Assembly (NCBI RefSeq): GCF_903914075.1
Contig: NZ_CAIWNQ010000004.1
Span: forward strand, 186,001-250,000
Length of the DNA: 64,000 nt
DNA from: Ruegeria sp. THAF57
GTDB lineage: Bacteria; Pseudomonadota; Alphaproteobacteria; Rhodobacterales; Rhodobacteraceae
Reading direction: 5' to 3'
Shown here: positions 8,812 to 17,552 of the stretch, one piece after another
Position numbering within the stretch: position 1 is the first letter of the stretch
How the letters are laid out: each line of letters opens with the position of its first letter
The notes under the pieces: generated by a model
The model's input: only the letters and a program-made list of their open reading frames with translations
Told to the model about the DNA's origin: nothing
The model's database searches: none
Program-made: the position numbers and the translations under genes

Positions 8812-9918
8812 CTAAGAAATCCGGCTGGCAAGTCGCCTCACATCCGCCAACAGATCGAGCCTGATCTCGCCGGTGTTTGGACGGTCGCGTAGTGTTTTGA
8901 ACCAGTGGGCCGGCGGCTGTTTGCCAGCGGCTCGGTTCCACGTCAAAGCGCCGAGGACGGATTGCGCCTTGGCATTTAATTCCTGAGGAATTTCAAAGCC
9001 ATTAAGCGTCGCCCAAACGCCGGCCCACAGCCGGGCGACCGACCAAGGGTTATAGCCGCCTCCGCCCAGAACAAGAAACCTGGGCGCCATATCTCTTAGG
9101 TGCGCCACGGCGCGCCAATGGGCGTTGTTTGACAGAGACAGGCGCGACAGCGGGTCTTCGGCGACGGCGTCCGCGCCACATTGAAGGATAATCGCCTGCG
9201 GGCGAAACGCGGCTGTGGCGGGCAGGATCATCTGATCCAGTATCGCGTAGAACTCACTATCGTTTAGTCCGCGCGTGACCGGCAGGTTGATCGCAGCACC
9301 CCCAGCTGTGTCATCAAGCGCGCCGGTAAAGGGCCAGCGCCGCGCTTCGTGGACCGAGATCATTCTGACCTTGGAAGATCCGCAAAAGGCGGCTTCGACC
9401 CCGTCACAATGATGCGCGTCGATATCCACGTAAACGATACGCTCAAGACCTGCGTTCAGAAAGGTCAGGATCGCAAGTACGGGATCATTCAGATAGCAGA
9501 ACCCGTTCGCACGGTCAGGCAGGCCGTGATGCGTCCCTCCGGCCGGGTTATAAACGATCCCGCCGTCCCGCAGTAGTTCTGCGGCCAGCAACGATCCCCC
9601 TGCGGCGGTAGCTGGCCTGCGAAACATTTCGGCGAAAACTGGATTTGAAAGTGTTCCAAGGCCGTATTTCTGGCGCGTTTCATCGGAAACCGACTGTGTC
9701 TTTTCGGCTTTTTGAAGCGCGGCAATATAATCGGGCGTGTGAAAGATGCGCAGGGCGTTAGGCTTGGCCCGGGGGCTGACCCGGTATGCCTCGGGGGGAA
9801 GCCATCCTTGCGCCCGGCACAGATCAATAACCGTTGAAACGCGCGGGATCGCAAGCGGGTGTTTCGACCCATAGGTCGAATTTCGATAGATCTCTGATCC
9901 GATGAACAGTGGGCGCAT
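8812..9918 (-). CDS. Histone deacetylase-like (acetoin utilisation AcuC-type) hydrolase
   Basis: A 368-residue zinc hydrolase of the arginase/deacetylase superfamily. The paired catalytic histidines are at 130-131 (GGTHHG). Zinc ligands are seen in the D-x-D-x-H-H block at 165-170 (VDIDAHHCDG) and a later aspartate (CGADAVAEDP). The active-site tyrosine lies in GGGGYN. The bacterial substrate may be an acetylated protein lysine, acetylpolyamine or other small amide; this cannot be decided. It starts 3 bp after the stop of the AI-2E-type permease, so the two are probably cotranscribed. Confidence 0.88.
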   Translation of the reverse strand: MRPLFIGSEIYRNSTYGSKHPLAIPRVSTVIDLCRAQGWLPPEAYRVSPRAKPNALRIFHTPDYIAALQKAEKTQSVSDETRQKYGLGTLSNPVFAEMFRRPATAAGGSLLAAELLRDGGIVYNPAGGTHHGLPDRANGFCYLNDPVLAILTFLNAGLERIVYVDIDAHHCDGVEAAFCGSSKVRMISVHEARRWPFTGALDDTAGGAAINLPVTRGLNDSEFYAILDQMILPATAAFRPQAIILQCGADAVAEDPLSRLSLSNNAHWRAVAHLRDMAPRFLVLGGGGYNPWSVARLWAGVWATLNGFEIPQELNAKAQSVLGALTWNRAAGKQPPAHWFKTLRDRPNTGEIRLDLLADVRRLASRIS

Positions 9919-9921
9919 CGC

Positions 9922-11007
9922 TCAGGTGGTGGAAGTTGGTTGTTGATCTTCACCCAGTCGCCCGTCCAGTGACATGAGGATGGCGATCGGACGCAGCGCG
10001 GGGATGTGGCTGAAGACGATAAGAATGCAGACCGTCAGCGGAACACTTAGAAAGGCACCGATCATGCCCCAGACGGTTGTCCAGAATGTCAGCGCGAGAA
10101 TGACCAGAAACGTCGACATGTTGAGCGAACGCCCCAGCATGGCGGGGTCCAGAAAATTGCCGATTAGGAACTGGATCGTCCCGCATCCAAATACGATGAT
10201 CAGGAACGGACCGATGCTGTCGAACTGAACAAGAGCGATCATTGCAGGAAAAATCACCGCAATGATTGAACCAATTGAGGGGATGAAATTCAGCGCAAAG
10301 GTAAGCACAGCCCACGTTTCGGCGTATTCAAGACCCAATATTTTGAAAACCGAATAGCTGATTCCGGCGGTTATCAGGCTGATGAATGTCTTAACCCCAA
10401 CATAACGCTGCAGGCTGTAAGAGATCGCGTCCAACACCGACGCAAACTCGGCCCCGGTCTGAGGGTTTCCTGCCGCCAGTTGAATCTTCTTTCGAAAGGC
10501 CAGCCGTTCAGCCATGAGGAAAGCCACGTAAAGGCTGATCAGGAAGAAATGGTTCAGCAAGGACGTGGCGCTGCCCAACAGAACGCGGGCGACATAAGAC
10601 ATGTCGATGCTGATCAGGTTGTCCCTGATAAAGGTGGTCACGTCGTTACCGACCAGCCCGGTGACACGGCTTACCGCGCCGTCGAATTGATTTTCATAGG
10701 TGCTGATGGACCGCGCGAACTGGGTCGCCTGACTGCCCAGAATATACATGATCATGAACAAGCCTGCCAAAACGACCGTCACACCGGCGACATTGGCCAG
10801 CCAGACAGGGGCGTGGGTGACGGAAATCACCCGGTCGCTTAGCGCGATAATCAGAACGTTAATCAGCAATGCCATCGTCAACGGGATAAGAAATGCGGAC
10901 CCGGCATACAGGCCTAATACGGTCAGCGTGGCAACAATAGCCGTATCGCGGACGACAGACAGCTTCAGCCGGGGTGTCGTATACGTATCGTTTTGGTCCA
11001 AGGGCAT
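9922..11007 (-). CDS. AI-2E family transporter (PerM/TqsA-like)
   Basis: A 361-residue membrane protein with about eight predicted helices: a pair near the N-terminus (TAIVATLTVLGLYAG and FLIPLTMALLINVLIIAL), a third at about 75-95, a cytoplasmic or periplasmic segment at about 105-160, then a C-terminal bundle with the conserved glycine/proline-rich stretch FALNFIPSIGSIIAVIFPA. The family includes autoinducer-2 exporters and Na+/H+ antiporter-like members, so the substrate is open. The frame extends to 11067, but the Met at 11007 gives a normal N-terminus. It appears to head a two-gene unit with the deacetylase-like gene. Confidence 0.85.
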   Translation of the reverse strand: MPLDQNDTYTTPRLKLSVVRDTAIVATLTVLGLYAGSAFLIPLTMALLINVLIIALSDRVISVTHAPVWLANVAGVTVVLAGLFMIMYILGSQATQFARSISTYENQFDGAVSRVTGLVGNDVTTFIRDNLISIDMSYVARVLLGSATSLLNHFFLISLYVAFLMAERLAFRKKIQLAAGNPQTGAEFASVLDAISYSLQRYVGVKTFISLITAGISYSVFKILGLEYAETWAVLTFALNFIPSIGSIIAVIFPAMIALVQFDSIGPFLIIVFGCGTIQFLIGNFLDPAMLGRSLNMSTFLVILALTFWTTVWGMIGAFLSVPLTVCILIVFSHIPALRPIAILMSLDGRLGEDQQPTSTT

Positions 11008-11173
11008 CGGTTTCCCGCCGCTGAGCTGAGGTTGCCTCAAGCTGGTTATCCTATCCTGATCCTGCACAGCCGCGCGGGATTATGCAATGCACCCAAATAT
11101 TTGTGCGGATTAATTTGTCTTCATGCTGGATTTGATGTTTCTGTGATCCAATGAGCCGGGGTAGGCTTTCAGC

Positions 11174-12040
11174 ATGAGCGCGAACGTGATTCCCCTTTTT
11201 GGCCGGCCTCTTCAGGCGCTGTGGCTGGCGCTTGGTCGCTTTGGTGCCAAAAACGGGTTGGTGATGAGCAGCCATGTCGCCATGTCCCTTATGCTCGCCT
11301 TGTTTCCGTTCGTCTTGTTCACTGTGGCCTTGGCCGGATCTTTGTCTCAGGATTATGTCACCAATGAATTGATTGAGCTGATCTTTGGGGCCTGGCCGCA
11401 AGACGTGGCCGACCCCATTGTCGCTGAGTTGCGGGCCGTGCTGGAAGAATCCGGTTCAGGCGTCATAACCATCGGGGGATTGTTGGCCGTGTTCTTCGCT
11501 TCCAACGGTGTTGTGGCCGTTCGTGCAGCGATGAATCAGGCATATCATGACCACGATAGCTGGCCGTTCTGGAAAACCCGGCTGTTCTGTTTGGCACTGG
11601 TGGTGATCGGTGGCGCCACGATTCTGGCGATTGCTGCGGTCGAGGTGGTCTTGCCGGTCTATACAAAACTTGTGTCTGAAAGGACTGATGTAAACGTGTC
11701 AGAGTGGTTGTCCGTGGATCGGCTGCGATGGACCTTTACGGTTGCCGTTCCAGCCGGAACCGTGATTCTGGCGCATCTTCTATTGCCGACACGTCGACAT
11801 TCGGTGATGCAGATTCTGCCCGGCGTGGTTCTTACACTGGCGCTTTGGGCAGCAGGGGGATGGGCGTTCTCGATCTATATCGGTCAGTTTGCGTCTTACA
11901 GCACGACCTATGCCGGATTGGCCGGTGCAATGGCGGCCTTGATCTTCCTGTATCTATGCGCGGCGATCCTGATTTTGGGCGCTGAATTTAACGGTGCCTT
12001 GATGGACCTTCAGAATTCCGGCGAAGGGACCGTGGATTGA
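11174..12040 (+). CDS. YihY/BrkB family inner-membrane protein
   Basis: A 288-residue protein with about six membrane helices, matching the YihY/BrkB family, once mislabelled ribonuclease BN. Typical blocks are HVAMSLMLALFPFVLF near the N-terminus, FASNGVVAVRAAMNQAY in the middle, and a C-terminal tail with AALIFLYLCAAILILGAEFN. Function is not established; it may be a transporter or envelope factor. Its TGA overlaps the TTG start of the following cytochrome gene, so the two are likely translated together. Confidence 0.87.
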   Translation: MSANVIPLFGRPLQALWLALGRFGAKNGLVMSSHVAMSLMLALFPFVLFTVALAGSLSQDYVTNELIELIFGAWPQDVADPIVAELRAVLEESGSGVITIGGLLAVFFASNGVVAVRAAMNQAYHDHDSWPFWKTRLFCLALVVIGGATILAIAAVEVVLPVYTKLVSERTDVNVSEWLSVDRLRWTFTVAVPAGTVILAHLLLPTRRHSVMQILPGVVLTLALWAAGGWAFSIYIGQFASYSTTYAGLAGAMAALIFLYLCAAILILGAEFNGALMDLQNSGEGTVD

Positions 12041-13935
12041 GACAATTTCTTTTTGGTTTCATAGTGCTTTTTCCGGCGTTCGCTTGGGCGCAGGTACCGT
12101 CTTATGTCGGCTCGGATCAATGTGTTGAGTGTCATCAGGACGAAGCCGACGCATGGGCCAATTCTCATCACGCATTGGCGTGGACTGGCGTAGATGCCGG
12201 TCGCGTTGTCGCTGACTTTGACGGGACCGGGTTCGAGCATGATGGCATGTCTGTTGAGTTTTCCAAAGGCGAAGCCCTAAGCGCTCGGGTCACCGAAAAA
12301 GACGGTGTAACGACCGAGTATGATGTGCACTCGGTGATTGGTATCGCGCCACTTCAGCAATATCTTTTCGAAACCGAACCGGGCCGTTTGCAAAGCTTTG
12401 ACGTGGTTTGGGATACCGAGCAAAAGCGTTGGTTTCACCTTTACCCCGATCAGGATTTGCCCCCGGATGACGGGTTGCACTGGACAGGACCCTATAAAAA
12501 CTGGAATGCCCGCTGCGCAGAATGTCATGCGACTGGTTTTGAAAAGAACTATGACGCGCAAACCCGCAGTTACGCATCAACTCAGGAGGAGATCGGCGTC
12601 GGGTGCGAGGCGTGCCATGGCCCGGGTTCTGCCCATATCGACTGGACCAAAGGTCAGAGCCTCGGTGGCGACCTGACAGAATACGGGTTCATTATGGATT
12701 GGGGCAGCGGCCAGACCGAGGCTGAAATCCAGCAATGTGCTGGGTGCCATTCGCGTCGCGAAGCACATGGTGACGGTAATCCCTTGCCGGGAACGCCGTA
12801 TCACGATGCCTATAACCTCGCGGTGCTGAGACCGGGATTGTACCACCCCGACGGGCAGATACTGGATGAAGTCTATGTCTATGGCTCGTTCCTGCAGTCC
12901 AAGATGTACGCGCAAGGCGTAGGGTGCATGGACTGCCACGAGCCCCACAGCGCGACATTGCGGGCCGAGGGGAATGGGGTTTGCACACAGTGCCATTCTC
13001 CCGCTGGGAACAGCCGCTTTCCGACTCTGACGTCAAAAGAATACGACGCGCCAGATCATCACCACCATCCTGACGGCAGCGACGGCGCACAGTGCAAGTC
13101 GTGCCATATGATCGAACGTGTCTACATGGGGGTCGACGGTCGACGTGATCACAGTTTCCGTATCCCGCGCCCGGACTTGGGGCTTGGCGAAGATGCCTGC
13201 ACCGATTGTCACAAGGACGAGGATCAGGAGTGGGCAGCGACACAGATTGAGGCATGGTTTCCCCAGTCGGAACAGCGTGGCATGCACTATGGCACGTCGT
13301 TTCAGCAAGTGCTGACAGGCCGCGCGGACGGGCCCGCCGCATTGCTGGATATCGCCACCGATCCCGGGCTGGCGGGCATTGTTCGCGCGACGGCGGCTTA
13401 TTTGCTGCAGGATTTTGGCTCGGACGAAATTGCGGCTCAGACGGCGTCGTTGCTGGCGGACGTTGATCCGGTTGTTCGCACCAACGCAGCCCCTCTGCAA
13501 CGATATGCGAGTATGTCGGATCGAGTTCAGCGGTTGGAACCGTTGCTGTCGGACCCGCGCCGCAATGTTCGGATTGCAGCAGCGAAGGAGTTTCTGACCA
13601 TACCGCCGCAAGTATTGACCCGCGAACAAGGACAATTGGCCGGACAGGGTATGTCAGAGTGGCAAGGCGCGATTGCGAACCGTCTGGATTTTCCCGAAAC
13701 GCATATGGTGCTGGGTGGCATGGCCCTTACGCTTCGCAATCCCGAGGCGGCCGAGCGCGCCTTTGCCGAAGTGATAACCCTTGACCCGCAACGTGCCGAG
13801 GCATGGCCGATACTGGTTCAACTCGTTCAGTTGAACCGAGGGGTCGAAGCCGCGCGGGGCGTTCTTGCAGAAGGGTTGTCGCGGGTTCCGAAACACCCCG
13901 AACTGCTGCAGCTACAGGCCCAGATCGGGCGCTAA
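12037..13935 (+). CDS. Octaheme c-type cytochrome with HEAT/TPR-like C-terminus
   Basis: A 632-residue periplasmic protein. A signal peptide ends near residue 18 (FAWA). Eight C-x-x-C-H haem motifs are visible: CVECH (from residue 29), CAECH, CEACH, CAGCH, CMDCH, CTQCH, CKSCH and CTDCH. After about residue 400 the haem part gives way to repeat helices: HEAT-like segments (DPGLAGIVRATAAYLL and DPVVRTNAAPLQ) and a terminal TPR-like pair (NPEAAERAFAEVITLDPQRA). It resembles cytochrome c554/NrfA-related multihaem proteins fused to a repeat scaffold. The electron acceptor or substrate is unknown. Translation starts at TTG 12037, overlapping the previous stop; no better start is available without losing the signal peptide. 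Confidence 0.88.
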   Translation: MRQFLFGFIVLFPAFAWAQVPSYVGSDQCVECHQDEADAWANSHHALAWTGVDAGRVVADFDGTGFEHDGMSVEFSKGEALSARVTEKDGVTTEYDVHSVIGIAPLQQYLFETEPGRLQSFDVVWDTEQKRWFHLYPDQDLPPDDGLHWTGPYKNWNARCAECHATGFEKNYDAQTRSYASTQEEIGVGCEACHGPGSAHIDWTKGQSLGGDLTEYGFIMDWGSGQTEAEIQQCAGCHSRREAHGDGNPLPGTPYHDAYNLAVLRPGLYHPDGQILDEVYVYGSFLQSKMYAQGVGCMDCHEPHSATLRAEGNGVCTQCHSPAGNSRFPTLTSKEYDAPDHHHHPDGSDGAQCKSCHMIERVYMGVDGRRDHSFRIPRPDLGLGEDACTDCHKDEDQEWAATQIEAWFPQSEQRGMHYGTSFQQVLTGRADGPAALLDIATDPGLAGIVRATAAYLLQDFGSDEIAAQTASLLADVDPVVRTNAAPLQRYASMSDRVQRLEPLLSDPRRNVRIAAAKEFLTIPPQVLTREQGQLAGQGMSEWQGAIANRLDFPETHMVLGGMALTLRNPEAAERAFAEVITLDPQRAEAWPILVQLVQLNRGVEAARGVLAEGLSRVPKHPELLQLQAQIGR

Positions 13936-14033
13936 ATTGGCATTGTAAAACCCGCTTTCGGCCATGTTCACGGCAAAATCTAGCGGTATCCAAATCGGAA
14001 GGAGCAGAAGCTTTTTTCGGTAAGGGGTTTGAA

Positions 14034-14222
14034 ATGTTTGGAAAGCCGGTTTGGATATCGCAATTGCAACGCCCGCTATCAATGTCCCAGCGCATTGAGG
14101 ATTTGCGTACCCGCAAGCCGCAATACCTTAACCATGGCGAGGCTCTGCTGCTACAGGGCATCGCTGCTGCGTCCCTGCGCGAGCAGGTTCTGACCGAAGA
14201 ACAGGTTTCGTTAGAGGATTAA
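14034..14222 (+). CDS. Small hypothetical protein, 62 residues
   Basis: A 62-residue reading frame with a strong ribosome-binding site (AAGGGG about 8 bp before the ATG). The product begins [12 protein letters not shown], is hydrophilic and helix-prone, and has an acidic end ([10 protein letters not shown]). No signal peptide, membrane helix or known domain is seen. It ends 4 bp inside the stop region of the convergent rlmE gene. The spaced ribosome-binding site and codon use resemble neighbouring genes, which supports it being real, but I do not recognise it. Confidence 0.6.
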   Translation: MFGKPVWISQLQRPLSMSQRIEDLRTRKPQYLNHGEALLLQGIAAASLREQVLTEEQVSLED

Positions 14223-14941
14223 GAGTCGCCTCGAAAACCAGTTGCTACAACAAACTTCTCGGAACTGTCTGATCGGGACGCAGGTGGTTTGACGTTGGCG
14301 ACCTTGGTGAATTTCTGTTTCAGCAGTTTTTGCAGATCGCCCTCGGCACCTCCGGCCAGGACTTTGGCGACGAAGGTGCCGCCTTCTTCCAAAACATCAA
14401 ATGCGAAATAGGCGGCTGTCTCACACAGTGCCATGATCCGTAGATGGTCGGTTTGCTTATGCCCTGATGACGCGGCTGCCATGTCCGACATTACCACATC
14501 CGCCTTGCCGCCCAGCCATTCTTTGACCTTTTGGTCGGCGTCGTCCTCCATGAAGTCCAGCACATGGGCCATTGCACCAGCGACCGGCTCGACTTCTTGC
14601 AAGTCCACGCCCAGAACCGTGCCGATCCGCTTGCCGCTTTTTTCGCCCAGCGCATTCACCCGTTTGACAGCGACCTGCAACCACCCGCCGGGGGCGCAAC
14701 CCAGATCAACGACGCGTGCGCCAGGGACCAGAAAACGAAACTTGTCGTCCAGTTCCAATATCTTATAGGCCGCGCGTCCGCGATACCCTTCGGCATTCGC
14801 GCGCTTGACATAAGGGTCATTCAACTGCCGTTCGAGCCAGCGGGTTGAGCTGAGCTTGCGCCCACGTGCAGTCTTGACCTTAACCTTCAGGTCGCGCTGT
14901 CCGCGGCCCGAGTTGTTTTTGCCAGTCGGTGTCTTCGCCAT
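14219..14941 (-). CDS. rlmE: 23S rRNA (uridine-2'-O)-methyltransferase RlmE
   Basis: A 240-residue FtsJ/RrmJ-type enzyme that methylates the 2'-O of U2552 (E. coli numbering) in 23S rRNA using S-adenosylmethionine. The SAM-binding motif is [16 protein letters not shown] near residues 79-94. The K-D-K-E catalytic tetrad is visible as [27 protein letters not shown] and the final SSEKFVV. A basic N-terminal tail (about 30 residues) is typical of alphaproteobacterial members. Its ATG overlaps the ppx stop (TAATG), so it is the second gene of a ppx-rlmE operon. Confidence 0.95.
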   Translation of the reverse strand: MAKTPTGKNNSGRGQRDLKVKVKTARGRKLSSTRWLERQLNDPYVKRANAEGYRGRAAYKILELDDKFRFLVPGARVVDLGCAPGGWLQVAVKRVNALGEKSGKRIGTVLGVDLQEVEPVAGAMAHVLDFMEDDADQKVKEWLGGKADVVMSDMAAASSGHKQTDHLRIMALCETAAYFAFDVLEEGGTFVAKVLAGGAEGDLQKLLKQKFTKVANVKPPASRSDSSEKFVVATGFRGDS

Positions 14942-16053
14942 TAGAACGGTCCGTCTTCCAATACGCCGTCCGCGCTCATTTGTGCATAAAGCAGACCCTC
15001 GCGCAGCCCACGATCCGCCACGGAAAGACGGTCGGTGGGCCAGCAGCGTAACAGCGCCTGCAAAATGGCCGAGCCGGACATGATCAGGGCCTGCCGATCA
15101 TCGCCGATACGCGGATCCCGGCGTCGACCCTGAGGGCCGAGTTCTAGATAACCACGTATCACTTTGTCAATCTGATCGCTGGTCATGCGCAGGCCATCGA
15201 CCTTGGTTCGGTCATATCGTTTGAGCCCAAGGTGGGACGCAGCGACGGTAGTGACCGTGCCGCTGGTGCCTACAATCTGAAACCCTTCACGTGCCTGCTC
15301 ATCTTTGTAGGGGGCGAAATCGGCCAGATTTTCTTCGAAAAACCAGCTCATCAAGGCAAACCGAGCCGAGTCGTCCTCGACGTCGTTGAACTGATCCCGA
15401 AGGGTCGCAACCCCTAAAGGAACACTGATCCAGTCCACAACCTTGGCCGCAGGAAATGGGCTTTCGGCTGTGTGAAACCCATTGTGCAGACGCATGATCG
15501 CCGCGGGCCGATCCCGGCGTGGAACGGATGAGATGTCGATCCACACCAGTTCGGTCGAGCCGCCACCGATATCCACGACCAGTAATTGTTCGGTCTTGGT
15601 TGAAACCAGAGGCGCGCAGGAGATCACGGCAAGCCGTGCTTCTTCCTCGGGCTGGATGATCTCAAGCGTCAGCCCGGTTTCGCGCCGCACCTGCCGGATG
15701 AAGTCGCGTGAATTTTTGGCGCGCCGACAAGCTTCGGTCGCAACCAGCCGCATTCGTCGGACTTTATTGCGTTTCAGTTTTTGCTGGCAAATCCGCAGCG
15801 CCTGAATGGTGCGTGCCATGGATGATCGGGACAAACGCCCGGTCCGCTCAAGACCCGCGCCCAATTGCACGGATTTTGAGAAGCTGTCGACCACATGGAA
15901 CCCGCTGCCCTTGGGCTGGGCTATCAACATGCGGCAGCTATTTGTCCCCAGATCCAGCGCCGCATACAACGCATCTGGATCGGGTCTTGCCGGCGCGGGG
16001 CTTTCGACCGCCTTCGGGAACGCGCCCGCACCTTTGGGACGCTTGGGCGCCAT
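14941..16053 (-). CDS. ppx: Exopolyphosphatase / pppGpp phosphohydrolase (Ppx/GppA)
   Basis: A 370-residue ASKHA-fold phosphatase acting on polyphosphate or guanosine pentaphosphate. Phosphate-binding loops are [15 protein letters not shown] near residue 33 and [14 protein letters not shown] in the middle. It lacks the long C-terminal HD domain of full-length E. coli Ppx, as do many alphaproteobacterial versions. The frame is open to 16122, but the ATG at 16053 is chosen because GGAGGGCG lies at ideal spacing before it. A basic/proline-rich N-terminal stretch ([16 protein letters not shown]) precedes the fold. It overlaps rlmE. A polyphosphate kinase 2 gene lies 2.7 kb away, on the other strand. 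Confidence 0.9.
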   Translation of the reverse strand: MAPKRPKGAGAFPKAVESPAPARPDPDALYAALDLGTNSCRMLIAQPKGSGFHVVDSFSKSVQLGAGLERTGRLSRSSMARTIQALRICQQKLKRNKVRRMRLVATEACRRAKNSRDFIRQVRRETGLTLEIIQPEEEARLAVISCAPLVSTKTEQLLVVDIGGGSTELVWIDISSVPRRDRPAAIMRLHNGFHTAESPFPAAKVVDWISVPLGVATLRDQFNDVEDDSARFALMSWFFEENLADFAPYKDEQAREGFQIVGTSGTVTTVAASHLGLKRYDRTKVDGLRMTSDQIDKVIRGYLELGPQGRRRDPRIGDDRQALIMSGSAILQALLRCWPTDRLSVADRGLREGLLYAQMSADGVLEDGPF

Positions 16054-16122
16054 CGTAACGCCCTCCGATTTTCGAGTTACCCCGACCATAGGTCGCGCGC
16101 CTGCGTCGTGCAAGACGCTCAT

Positions 16123-16293
16123 TAAGGTGATGAGAATTTTGATGTGAGGGTTTGCTCAAGACTTCGTTACAAGGCCGGTATCCCATCGTGGGTAAAAAGG
16201 TCGTTAGAACTCTGCCTTGTGTCGAAAATCGACCGACCTGAGCCCATATTGAAGTTTAGAACCGATCCATCTGGTTAGGAGGAATCAAACGCG
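16123..16293. other. Divergent intergenic region with a possible structured leader
   Basis: This 171-bp gap separates ppx (minus) from the one-carbon operon (plus). Nested inverted repeats lie at 16199-16238: GGTCG (16199-16203) can pair with CGACC (16234-16238), and inside them GTCGA (16221-16225) pairs with TCGAC (16229-16233). They sit about 55 bp before the first start codon and could form a leader RNA structure. It does not match a cobalamin or SAM riboswitch that I recognise. A strong ribosome-binding site (TTAGGAGGAA) precedes the ATG at 16294. Confidence 0.35.
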
Positions 16294-16590
16294 ATGCCTG
16301 ACGTCACCATCGTTTTTTGGCGCGATATCCCAGCTCAAGTCATCGTCGGCAAAGGCCGCCGGGGCGCAAAGCGGCAATTGGAGGAACGGTTCGAGCAAGC
16401 CATCGACCGCGCGGCGATGAAGGTGAACGCCAAGGATAGCGACGCCTATCTGGCCGAGTGGCGCAAGGCCGAGCCTTTTGCGGTTGAGGGCGACCCGTCC
16501 GAGATCGCTGAGGCCGAGGCCGTGCGTCTGGAAACGGAATATGATCAGGACCGTATCAAGGCGCTTATCGCAAATGACGGTTGGGCATGA
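16294..16590 (+). CDS. PF13769-type small protein (so-called virulence factor domain)
   Basis: A 98-residue hydrophilic protein whose sequence (VTIVFWRDIPAQVIVGKGRR) matches the conserved domain named virulence factor in Pfam. There is no signal peptide or membrane helix. Charged helical segments dominate (RRGAKRQLEERFEQAIDRAA), followed by AYLAEWRKAEPF and a WA end. It is the first gene of a unit with a MetF-like reductase and a pterin-binding methyltransferase, ending 26 bp before metF. That context argues for a one-carbon role rather than virulence, but its activity is unknown. The start has an excellent ribosome-binding site. Confidence 0.8.
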   Translation: MPDVTIVFWRDIPAQVIVGKGRRGAKRQLEERFEQAIDRAAMKVNAKDSDAYLAEWRKAEPFAVEGDPSEIAEAEAVRLETEYDQDRIKALIANDGWA

Positions 16591-16616
16591 GCCCGAAATC
16601 TATATGGGAGGCCGCG

Positions 16617-17543
16617 ATGGCTTTGCTGAACTTCAAGAAACGTGATGCCGCCGAAAACGGCCCTGTAAACCCGACCGTCGAAGCCTTTTTGCAGGGCTAT
16701 TCGATCGAGGTAATGCCCCGTACGGCCGAAAAGGTCGAGGATTTCCGCGCTCTGCTGCCCGAAGGTACCCGTGTCTACATCGCACATATCGAGGGCACCC
16801 CGATCGAGGACATGGTTAAGACCGCCAAGCGCATCGCTGCCGAGGGCTATCCGGTCATGCCGCACTTTCCTGCGCGGATCATCAAGGACGCGGCGACGCT
16901 GGAAAACTGGATTTCTATGTATCAGGGCGAAGCGGGCGTGGAACAGGCGCTGCTGCTGGCCGGTGGACTGGACAAGCCGCAGGGAGATTTTGACAGTTCG
17001 ATGCAACTGATGGAGACCGGCCTGTTTGACAAGGCAGGTTTCAAGCGTCTGCACGTGGCTGGCCACCCCGAGGGCAACAAGGATATCGACCCCGACGGCT
17101 CGACCAAAAATGTTGACGATGCGCTGCGCTGGAAACAGAAATTCAGCGAGACAACCGACGCCGAAATGGCGCTGGCGACACAGTTTGCGTTCGACGCGAA
17201 GCCGATCATTGAATGGGCAGACGGTCTGAAGGCCGCGGGGATCGACCTACCGATCCATATTGGTATTGCGGGTCCGGCCAAGTTGCAGACTCTGATCAAA
17301 TTCGCGATTGCCTGTGGCGTTGGTCCATCGCTGAAGGTTCTGCAAAAGCGTGCGATGGATGTATCCAAGCTGTTGCTGCCTTATGAGCCGACCGATGTGA
17401 TCACTGAATTGGCCAACCACAAAGCCGCCAACCCGGATTTCAACATCACCAACGTACATTTCTTCCCGCTTGGCGGCGTCAAGACCAACGCCAACTGGGC
17501 TATCAACAATGGCGGCGCTTCGGCAAAGCCTGCAAATACCTAA
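16617..17543 (+). CDS. metF: Divergent methylenetetrahydrofolate reductase (MetF-like)
   Basis: A 308-residue TIM-barrel flavoprotein of the methylenetetrahydrofolate reductase family, expected to make 5-methyl-THF from 5,10-methylene-THF or run in reverse. Recognisable family blocks are YSIEVMPR near the N-terminus, VYIAHIEGTPIEDMV, PHFPARII, LLLAGGLDKPQGDF and HVAGHPEGN. The sequence is clearly diverged from E. coli MetF. The frame extends upstream into the previous gene, but the ATG at 16617 with GGGAGG upstream is preferred. The next gene, 9 bp on, is the methyl-THF-binding methyltransferase, so product and consumer are coexpressed. Confidence 0.83.
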   Translation: MALLNFKKRDAAENGPVNPTVEAFLQGYSIEVMPRTAEKVEDFRALLPEGTRVYIAHIEGTPIEDMVKTAKRIAAEGYPVMPHFPARIIKDAATLENWISMYQGEAGVEQALLLAGGLDKPQGDFDSSMQLMETGLFDKAGFKRLHVAGHPEGNKDIDPDGSTKNVDDALRWKQKFSETTDAEMALATQFAFDAKPIIEWADGLKAAGIDLPIHIGIAGPAKLQTLIKFAIACGVGPSLKVLQKRAMDVSKLLLPYEPTDVITELANHKAANPDFNITNVHFFPLGGVKTNANWAINNGGASAKPANT

Positions 17544-17552
17544 GGAACGGAC

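Noticed and set aside
8694..8831. Upstream extension of moxR
   Set aside because: The extra 46 codons overlap the deacetylase gene and lack similarity to MoxR N-termini; the ATG at 8693 fits better.
16199..16239. Cobalamin or SAM riboswitch before the one-carbon operon
   Set aside because: The element is too short and lacks the B12-box or known SAM-class core sequences; kept only as a possible leader structure.
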